A stretch of DNA of 64,000 nucleotides, from NCBI GenBank assembly GCA_027475525.1, contig JAMWFC010000117.1:4512183-4576182 (forward strand), given 5' to 3'. The position numbers were made by a program, and so were the translations under genes. Shown here one piece after another: positions 56,597 through 64,000 of this stretch. The DNA is from Macrolepiota albuminosa (taxonomy: Eukaryota; Basidiomycota; Agaricomycetes; Agaricales; Agaricaceae). How positions within the stretch are numbered: position 1 is the first letter of the stretch; the number at the start of each line of letters is the position of its first letter. The notes beneath the pieces were generated by a model. The model saw only the letters and a program-made list of their open reading frames with translations. It did no database searches and was not told the DNA's origin.

Positions 56597-57323
56597 TGTC
56601 AGGTTCCGCTGAATCGGGGGCTTTCCGGGAAAGCGACGCCCTTACGATGCGGACTTGATCTACGGATACTCGGGTGTCTGGAACTCCGGGGCTAGGACTC
56701 CGGGGTTCAAGACGAGGACAGGGGTAATCCCGGGAGAGGGGACTAGAGTCCGGGGGTTTTGGATGAGAGTGGCTGGGAGCTAGAGGGGGTCGAGTCGTGA
56801 ACCGGAGGTTCTAAGACGAGACCAAGTCAGTAAATTAAGAGTCGCGAAGTGCGTACCAAAACTTAGAGCACGCGAATACCAAGGCGTGCCAGTCGAAGCG
56901 TACCAAACGAGGCGTACCAGTCAAACAGAGGGCACGCAATATCCAAGTAACAGTATGCAAAGTATGTAATATCAAGACTGGCGAATACAGTGGGGGGCTA
57001 TGCTATAAGTACTACGGGAACGCGTCTCGGGGTTCCGGGGTGTCTAGGATGAGTTCCGGGGGCCATTGAGTAGCGGGCAGGGACTGTATACCGGGATCGC
57101 GCGTGTGGGCCGCGCGATCAATTGGCGCGGATGGAGCCGTGATGCGTGATGCGTGATGGGATCGTTGATTGGGGCTGGTGGCGGCTGATGGCGGTCCTTG
57201 ATGCGTGTGATGGCGGTGCCGGCGGTCGCGATGGTGGGGCATGTCCTGTGGGGTCGGAGGGAGGGTCCCGGAGAGTGTTCTGGGGGTGTCCCGGGGTGGG
57301 CCCGGAGGGAAGGGGTCGTGACA
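56597..57323 (-). repeat. Gypsy1 5' LTR (promoter)
   Basis: 727 bp, TGTCA/TGACA ends. On the minus strand a TATAGC box (57007-57002) lies 28 nt upstream of AGTCTTGATATTA (starting 56979), the predicted transcript start. It lacks the 77-bp duplication of the partner LTR and has a 21-bp segment the partner lacks. Confidence 0.9.
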
Positions 57324-57328
57324 GAGGG

Positions 57329-58912
57329 CAAGTACCCCCCATTGAGCTCAAAAGGCGCATACCCTGTCGTATCTGAGATACTTGTGTTAATCGCAAACTC
57401 AGTGAGTGGACACCAGTCCACCCAGTCTCGTTGGTCAGGGCAAACAACTGCCCTCAGAATCTGGCCTATACTGCAGTTAGCCCACTCCATTTGCCCATCC
57501 ATTTGAGGATGGAAGGACGTCAACATGAGAAGTCACGCTCCTAACAGTTTGTGGAGTTCCCTCCACTATTGAGATGTGAACTTTGAGTCACAATCACTCA
57601 CAATGGTACTAGGCAGCCCATGCAGCCTAACGATCTCCCTAAGGTAGATCCATGACAGCTCCTTAGCCGTCAGCGTAGTTCGCACCGGTATGAGGTGCAC
57701 CATGCTCGTCATGCGGCATATTACCACCCAGAGGTAATCAAACCCTCTGGACTCGGGAAAGGGACCTACAAAGTCCATTCCAATGGAATCCCAAGGTTTC
57801 ACTGGTACGGGTAGCTGGTGTAGCTTCCTGGAAGGGGATCCAGGGGGCAACTTTGCCCTCTGACATGCTGCGCATGAGGCGCAGAACTTAGTCACTTCTT
57901 GGGCCATACGTGGCCACCAATACCATCTCTGGATGTAGCCCAACGTCTTGGCAGCACCAAAGTGCCCCACCAGTGCATGGGCCTGGTCCAAGACCCGCGT
58001 AACAATGGTTCGCGTACGGGGGAGGCAGACCACTGCCACCCCTTGATGGTTCTCCATCGTGATCAGTCCACCAGGCTCATGCCTGAACTGAGGATGGTCA
58101 TCAGGATTGGCAATTATGGCGATAATCTTGGCGTAGAGAGAATCATTGCCATAGTCCTGCACCACTTCCTTCCAGAAGTCGTTACTGACCAGGCTAGGGA
58201 GCTGGGATGAAGGCAATTCGCCTTCGAGCATCTCTGCCAGCGTAACAGGTATATCGGGATGCTCATGCTCCCAAGTTGATGCTGGGTCCACAACTTCATG
58301 CTCCTTGAGCAACTGGGTGGCTACGTCTCGCTCTTCACGCTGCTCCCTGAGGTGAGTGCTTCGCCTCCATTCATCGTCACGCATAGCACATACTTCCAGG
58401 ACATGCTCCCTGAGCTCCTGGTATCGGTGGAGAGGTAAATCCTCTCTATCAGGGTCTATGCGGCAGTCTGCCTGCACATACTCATGAGGCTCGTGAGCCT
58501 CCCCAACTACATCACTCTCAAAGTAGCGTGACAAGCAGTCTGCCACTTTGTTGAGTTCACCTTTAACATAGGTGATGTCGAACTGGTATCTCGACATGTA
58601 GTCTATCCAACGTCGCTGATGCGGTGACAAGTTCACCTGAGTTTTGAAGAACTCAAGGGCCTTGTGGTCCGTTATGATGTGGATGGGATATCCCATCAGC
58701 TTATCCTCCCACTTGAGGAGGGCCTCAAGTATGGCAAGAGTCTCCAGCTCGTGCACTGCATAGTTTTGCTGGGCCGTCGTGAACTTCTTCAACATGAACC
58801 CTGCTGGGCAGCACGTCTGCCAGCTGCGTCCCTGACCGTACATGGCTCTGACGCCTGTCTTGGACGCGTCACAAATGAGCCATATTGGCTTGTCCCATCT
58901 AGGGTCAATTGG
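57329..58912 (-). pseudogene. Gypsy2 RNase H and integrase (interrupted)
   Basis: RNase H part: QQNYAVHELETLAILEALLK, ITDHKALEFFKTQ, KGELNKVADCLSRYF. Integrase zinc finger: HALVGHFGAAKTLGYIQRWY then CASCAACQRAK. Core: IGMDFVGPFPESRGFDYLWV and IVSDCDSKFTSQ, a stop, then FHPQMDGQMEWANCSIGQIL and FAINTSISDTTGYAPFELNG, ending at the gypsy1 target duplication. The missing remainder resumes at 46060. Stops at 58913 and 57566 and a frame change show decay. Confidence 0.8.
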
Positions 58913-60019
58913 TCAAATCACCAGAGTCTTTGTACAGATCCGTTTGACCATCTTGAAGCACTGCTGGTGCAACGGCCTCCAATTGAACGGTGACCCATTC
59001 TGCGTCATGGCCATAAGTGGCCTAGTATAGGCTGTGACATCGGGCAAAAAGCTCAATATGTAGTTGACAAGGCCAATGAACCATTGGATGTCATTATAGT
59101 TTTGGGGCGTTCGCCACTCCTGAATGCAATCAAGCTTGTCCTGATTGGGGTGGATACCCCGCTCATCTATGACATGCCCTAGGCAGTCTATACTCTGAGC
59201 GTAAAGCTCACATTTCTTCCACTTCAAGTACAATTTGTACTTGTGTAGTCGTTTGAATACGACTCTGAGGTGCTGCTCATGCTCCTCCATAGAATCCGAG
59301 TAGATGAATATGTCATCTAAGTAGACATGCATAAAACGTCCTATTACATCTCGAAAAATAGAGGTCATTAGCCTCTGGAAGGTTGCAGGAGCATTACAGT
59401 CTCCAATCTGCATTATGTTGCTCATGAACGTGCCCATGATCGATGCAAATACGGTCTTGTGTACGTCTTTGGTGCGAATGCGCACCTGCTCGTAAGTGTC
59501 AATGAGGTCAATCTTCGAGCGATACTTCGCCTGAGCCACGTCTTCCTGGATCACCTCCTGATCTGGTAAAGGAGTTACATCCTTTATGGTGTTGTCATTG
59601 TGCTGATGCGCATCAAGAGCTGTTCGAAGGGATCCATCCTTCTTCAGGATGCACAATAATAGTGCAGCTTGAGCAGTGGTGCATGGAGACCACCATTGAG
59701 CATTCAAATAGCGATTAGTCTTATCGCGTAGTTGCTTCTGGAGTGCGCGCAGGCAGCGTGGCAAGTGGCACTTATATTGCTTGCTCTCGTCTATGAGATT
59801 GATCTCATAGTTCACCTCCCGCCATGGTGGGAGCTCCTCCTTGGTCCCATTGACCATGTCGGCAAATTCTTCTTGCCATTGCTGACACAACCAAGGTATA
59901 TCTTCCTCATGAAGGCTTGTCACCTTTTGCTTCCCTTTCATACACACTGGGGGAAGTACTTCCACCGTCTCTGAGGGTGGCCGAGGCGGCGGTGCATATT
60001 GCTCATGCATTGCGAGCAC
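58913..60019 (-). pseudogene. Gypsy2 reverse transcriptase
   Basis: Motifs in order: WREVNYEINLIDESKQYKC, LPRCLRALQKQLRDKTNRYL, WWSPCTTAQAALLLCILKKD, YRSKIDLIDTYEQVRI, GDCNAPATFQRLMTSIF, the catalytic HVYLDDIFIYSD and IDCLGHVIDERGIHPNQDKL. It ends at a stop after KTLVI, before RNase H. The upstream border is the solo LTR at 60050. The YLDD active site is intact. Confidence 0.85.
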
Positions 60020-60049
60020 CCAATTGACACTGTCATTGGGTATATGTAG

Positions 60050-60282
60050 TGTAGTGTAGTCCGCTATGTGGTGTTGGCCACCTAGCTTTACTTACTGTAG
60101 TAGTCGATATTATATTATATTTATTATAATATAATATTATTTACATTATTATATAAATAGTTATACCAGCTGCTTACAAAGCAGCTTATTTTGTGTTTGT
60201 ACTACATAGTCAATAGACTGGACTGGTCTGATTCTGTGCAGTATGAACCGTAAGCTCTCACAATCCTTGTAACTTCGTTACA
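60050..60282. repeat. Solo LTR inserted in gypsy2
   Basis: 233 bp from tgtagtgtagtcc to cttcgttaca. It is the inverted relative of the LTR at 40532-40844 (gaatcagaccagtc, aagcagctt, ataataaatataata, taagtaaagct read on the minus strand). The 5-bp sequence TGTAG flanks both sides (60045-60049 and 60283-60287), the expected target duplication. Recombination between two LTRs would leave such a solo copy. Confidence 0.85.
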
Positions 60283-60287
60283 TGTAG

Positions 60288-60908
60288 TCTCAGTGGAGAA
60301 CCCACTGCCGCTGCCTTATAAGCCACGAGGCTTTTCCCCTCATGTACAAGTGAGTATGCTACGGACATCTCGTCCGAGGCTGGCTGGCGATATGCTGGTT
60401 TGACGGACATCCATCTCTGGTGCGCGTTTTGCGCACACATGGCTGCCACCAGCTTGTTCCACTCTTGCGGCATTCGGGGGTTGTATGCCCAGTTGTACTC
60501 TGGCAGGGGTGCTGGTCGTTCCCATAGGGACTATGTGTCCCCCTCTCCTGAGGCTTCCGCCTCTCGGATGCTGTCTCTCAAGTCGTCCAACTTGACTCGT
60601 GAGGACGTAGGTGGACATACATCCACTGAGTCCTCCCGTTGTCTCGTCTTCCGATGGTGCTTGTCTGGAGGCTTTGCGCCTCGACTATCAGGAGCAATTA
60701 TTCGCTCGTTGCTCTTCTTGGAGGCTTGATACTCCTCCTCGCTCATCATTACCATGTTGTGGTCTGCACTCAGTCCAGGCATAGCCTGCACTTCCTCCTC
60801 CACATCCTCCACCGCTGGCACTCTGCGCTGGCCAAGTCATGGAGACTCCTTGCATTTCTCCGTAGTGCGGTGACGTTGCAGACAATTATCAGTGTCGTCT
60901 GCTGTAGC
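60288..60908 (-). pseudogene. Gypsy2 protease-RT linker
   Basis: Minus-strand coding between protease and RT: VEDVEEEVQAMPGLSADHNM, MMSEEEYQASKKSNERIIAP, then after a frame change WAYNPRMPQEWNKLVAAMCA and LVHEGKSLVAYKAAAVGSPL up to the solo LTR. It has no catalytic motif. Its last frame joins that of the RT region when the solo LTR and one TGTAG are skipped. Confidence 0.55.
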
Positions 60909-61490
60909 TCATTTGGCTGGGATCACTTTCCCATTCACTAGTACCTGACAGTGGTCAAAGTCTAATATGACTTTGTTACGCCGCATGAATGGTGTTCCTA
61001 GTATCATATCATAGCGATTGAAGTTTGCTACATCCATGTATTCCCAGCTACGTGAGCCCGGTGTTTGGACAGTCACATTCGTCCCATACTGCACCATGGC
61101 TCAGCTCCCTATGGTGCCCAGCTGTAACGCCAATGACGTATCCAACTCCTGCACAGATATTCCATACACATGGGCAAACTGGGGCGTTATGCCTGACGTA
61201 GTACTCCCAGAGTCCCATAAGGTCCATGCCTTGTGGCCCTCTACGTCCACATACGAGACCAGGCACTCCTTGTCTGCCCGTTTCAATATAGGGCGCTGCA
61301 AAGTGCCCTCTGCACGATGAAGAGTTACCTTCTTCATCCGAACCACATTATTCTTTTTGGGATCATTTGTAGACAGCCAATCTGTCATCGCCGCTAGGCA
61401 CTCAAAGTCGCTGTTGCGACTGTAGTACTTGTTGTTGTAGATGTCATCATATACGTCGACTGTGACGTACTCCTCCCCCTCCACGACCAC
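60909..61490 (-). pseudogene. Gypsy2 aspartic protease
   Basis: Contains the DSG active-site motif (WTLWDSGSTTSGITPQFAHV), LALQLGTIGS, a stop, then MVQYGTNVTVQTPGSRSWEY and MDVANFNRYDMILGTPFMRR, ending at AK. This matches the protease layout of the same gypsy lineage as its RT. One in-frame stop separates the halves. Confidence 0.75.
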
Positions 61491-63726
61491 ACTCTTGGGC
61501 TTGGTGTCCGATGCCTCCTCTGGGGGCTCCTGGTCGTTTGTGGGGTGCTCTGCCTCCGACTCGGCAGATACGTCTCCGTCACTCCCACTCGCGGCTGCTG
61601 TATGTGCAGCTCGAAGGTGGGTGCGGGGTGTATACCCCTTCCTTGGGGCTCCCGGCTTTGCGGGGCAGTTGGTAGCATAGTGGCCTGGTTGGCCACATGC
61701 GAAACAAGTCCCCGCCTGACCTGGTGGGTTGGCCGGCTTGAAGTCCAGCCTTGGTTTAGGACATTCTCTGTCCAGCGCCCGCTCTGGGCGTGGGCGGCTC
61801 TGCCCTCAGTTCGCAGCAGGGGTTCTGCGTACCACAAACCACGTGTTGCGGTCATGATCCAAATCGGTCTTTTTGGCCAGGAAGGTCTCCACATGCTGAC
61901 CCCGTGAGGGTGTCCCAGCAGGCAGTAGTCGCCTGGGTCCCCCTTTGTATCCACTCTGATGTTTGTAGTGGTTAGCAGTCTTCAGGGACTGCTCATACCT
62001 GATGGCATATGCCACAAACTCTTCCACATTGTTGACTTCTGGGGACAGTCCGTCCTCACATATCAGATAGCGGTGCATGTTCGCTGGAATGCCATCCAAG
62101 AATGTTTTGAGCATTGTATATCCGTCCGGGTATACTGCCATATTCTGGGCATGGTCATTAAAGGTATCATAGAACCCTTGCACTCCCAACTTCTCGGTGT
62201 ACTTGGCGGACTAGAAGTCCCGCCTCGCATCCTGGAGCATTGAGGGGTGTACAAATCAATCGTACAGTCCTGTAAGGACTCCTTTGAACGTCCAGTCATA
62301 TTGGACATGGTTGACATGCAGTACTGCCCGTTGAAACCACCCCATGGCTTCTCCGGCCAAAAACTCAGGAAGAACAAAGATTTGTTCTCGTTCCATATGG
62401 TCACCTCCATATAAGCACATGGCGAGATGGGTGCATACATCCATCGCCCAATCTTCCAGGTTGCTGAACTTGGATGCACTTGTATAGGTGCAAATGTGCC
62501 TACTGTCTGCTTTACGCAGCTTCACCCCGTCTGGTAACCGTAAGGTTACACCCAGGGCATCATCAACTACTCGATGCAGGCAATCGTGCATGGCTTCATG
62601 ATGCATTCGAATGGCCTCCCGCTGACCTGGGGATCTCGTTGCCAAATCAGCGGCATGGAGAAGTGACTTCCCTCGTCCATCCTGCGGAGGACGTCCCAAG
62701 CCTCCTCGACTGTGGGCATAATTGCCCTCGTCTCAAGGAGTCAACCTAGGGCCGTCATCCCGGCCATTACCAGGGGCATCACGTCTCGTGGTGCCATCTT
62801 GATTGAGGAAGTCTCCTCAATCATGATTGTTGCACCACCCTGGAACTGGAGAAGCTTGATTCTCCTGACCCTGCATGACAAATTGATGACGCATCTCATC
62901 AATGGGCTTAGTGCCCTCGAATACAATGCCCTGACCATTGATAAGGGACTGTCCCTTAGTCCTGAGGTTGCCATTGCGCATACATTGATACGCGACTCTG
63001 TTGCTCAACGTTTTGGCCATGGGCATGCATAGCATCACAGATGCCTCGCTCTCCACCTTGAGCACAGTACTATCATGCCCATCTGGACCTGACATATCTG
63101 TCCTACGGTCTTGGTTACACATGTGTGGGGGCTCCTCACGCCACCCTTGCCCTGCTGGAGTATAAAAAGTACTCACCGGTCTTGCTTCGGGCACTTCCTG
63201 CACCCATGCTAGTGCCTCCACTAGCTCGATTCCAACGTCTTGGTTGTGCCATGCCAAGCATTCCTCGGACGTGTGGCTCCAGGGAGTCGAGGCCCCTGAT
63301 TGCCGTGTGGCCTTCTGCTGCACATACATTTGCAGCTCCATAGTGAGCACTCTCACCATCAAATCAGTATATTTCGTACTGAATACATTGGGCACTTCGT
63401 GCCCTTGTCGTCTAAGTGCTACTATATGTGCTGACGCATAGCGCTCGAGTTGTGCTTGGGTGGTGTATTTCATCACCTCTGAGCGGGTCCCAGAACACCT
63501 GCAAGCACATGGTGTACACGGTTTTCAGCCGCTGCTCTTCTGCTCTGGCGTCGTCGTCACTTGACGACTCCATCACCTCCTCTGGAAGCTCTACAACCTC
63601 CGGAGCTTCCTCCACTGCTGGTGTGCGTGGAAATCGATCTTCCGCGCGGTATCCTTCAGGCCTTGCAGCCTCCTCCGGTACCTCTTCTATGTGGGCTTCC
63701 GCTAACTTAGCAGGCATTGAGCCCAT
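61491..63726 (-). pseudogene. Gypsy2 gag
   Basis: Minus-strand fragments in three frames: 63726-63412 (acidic EEAPEVVELPEEVMESSSDD), 63476-62817 (QLERYASAHIVALRRQ, LMVRVLTMELQMYVQQ), 62699-62256 (capsid-like KFSNLEDWAMDVCTHLAMCL, ILPEF-type VLPEFLAGEAMGWFQRAV) and 62189-61806 (FYDTFNDHAQNMAVYPDGYT, YAIRYEQSLKTANHYKHQSG). A complete CCHC knuckle (CFACGQPGHYATNC, about 61708-61667) follows. Frameshifts and a stop at 61953 or so break it. It is intact enough to show the gag-knuckle-protease order. Confidence 0.7.
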
Positions 63727-64000
63727 GGTGGACCGCCTGGTCCCACTACTCCGGCTCAGAGGGATAGCTCTCCCAGTCCATACTGATGACTCGGTGTCTC
63801 CTGGGGCACCATAGGCACCTGTTGACTGTTGGCCGTCCTCCAGGGGCCCTTTTGAAGCTAATCAGCTAGACCGTCGAAGTCCTCCTGGCAACTGCACAAC
63901 TGGGGGAGTTAATCCCCCTGGCATCTTGTCCTGGAGACGTTGCTGACCGTCCTGCTGTGAGCTTTCAGCTCTCCAGGCCTCGCTTTCATTCCCGGCCAGG
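63727..64000. other. Upstream part of gypsy2, cut by window end
   Basis: The 5' leader or extra N-terminal coding of gypsy2 should lie here and beyond. No LTR end is seen before 64000. Confidence 0.4.

Larger units (their letters stand above)
46061..57323 (-). mobile_element. Gypsy1: complete chromovirus-type Ty3/gypsy retrotransposon
   Basis: Two LTRs in direct orientation (46061-46843 and 56597-57323) start TGTCA and end TGACA. They are flanked by the 5-bp target duplication GAGGG (46056-46060 and 57324-57328). The element is transcribed on the minus strand: 5' LTR on the right, primer site 56596-56584, gag 56566-53535, pol 53628-49396, chromodomain 49395-49153, then an opposite-strand gene (46973-48809), a polypurine tract (46856-46844, GAAGGGGGGGTGA) and the 3' LTR. 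It interrupts the integrase of gypsy2. The LTRs differ by about seven substitutions, a 21-bp indel and the 77-bp artefact, so the insertion is young. The sequence is clearly richer in G+C than the flanking 35-40 kb. Confidence 0.9.
40532..64000 (-). mobile_element. Gypsy2: large Ty3/gypsy retrotransposon, nested and damaged
   Basis: Read on the minus strand, the order is gag (63726-61491), protease (61490-60909), linker, RT (60019-58913), RNase H/integrase (58912-57329), then after a nested element the integrase C-terminus with chromodomain (46060-45419) and two extra coding blocks (45318-44036, 42701-40888). The left end is an LTR (40532-40844) preceded by a C6 run (G6 on the coding strand) like a polypurine tract. 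The 5' LTR lies beyond 64000. I infer a single element from order and orientation; the part left of 44 kb could belong to a second copy. Stops and frameshifts occur in every domain, so it is inactive. Confidence 0.6.

Overview
The window is fungal nuclear DNA, almost certainly from a mushroom-forming basidiomycete (Agaricomycetes). The evidence is many 45-60 nt introns with GT/AG ends, two DUF6534 membrane-protein genes, a Skn7/Prr1-type HSF plus receiver protein, an Agaricomycete integrase-core protein, a TET/JBP-like dioxygenase relic, and Ty3/gypsy elements. There is no operon-like order. I found no tRNA, rRNA or CRISPR array.

Layout. 0-5.7 kb: a decayed gypsy gag on the minus strand, a diverged 632-bp tandem repeat, and gene-free DNA. 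5.7-12 kb: two head-to-tail DUF6534 genes with matching exon structure. 13.2-16.9 kb: a skn7/prr1-like regulator on the minus strand, with an intact HSF domain and a frame-broken receiver half. 17-30 kb: repeats and relics, comprising a three-unit repeat, a decayed serine-rich family member, a TET/JBP-like pseudogene, a GCN1 fragment and an integrase-core pseudogene. 30.4-34.8 kb: an armadillo gene resembling Vid28/GID5, then a convergent APH-family kinase gene; the 3' end of the armadillo gene is duplicated on both sides of the kinase gene. 35-40.5 kb: AT-rich DNA with old LTR fragments. 40.5-64 kb: a nest of retrotransposons. A large gypsy element on the minus strand (called gypsy2 here) is split by a complete younger one (gypsy1, 46061-57323, target duplication GAGGG) and also carries a solo LTR (60050-60282, target duplication TGTAG).

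Gypsy1 is the most interesting object. It has gag, a pol with what look like two protease domains, and a chromodomain separated from the integrase by one stop codon. Next to the 5' LTR lies a 13-nt site complementary to an internal LTR sequence about 28 nt downstream of a TATA-like motif, which is the layout of Tf1-type self-priming. Between pol and the 3' LTR it carries a clean four-exon gene of 550 codons on the opposite strand.

A caution governs all annotation here. At least 20 sites carry a direct duplication with a period of exactly 77 bp, in genes, LTRs and intergenic DNA alike. One LTR of gypsy1 has it and its partner does not. This is best explained by unmerged k-mer overlaps in the assembly (k=77). 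Each one inside a gene shifts the frame, so several apparent frameshifts, and part of the apparent continuity of gypsy1 pol, are probably artefacts.
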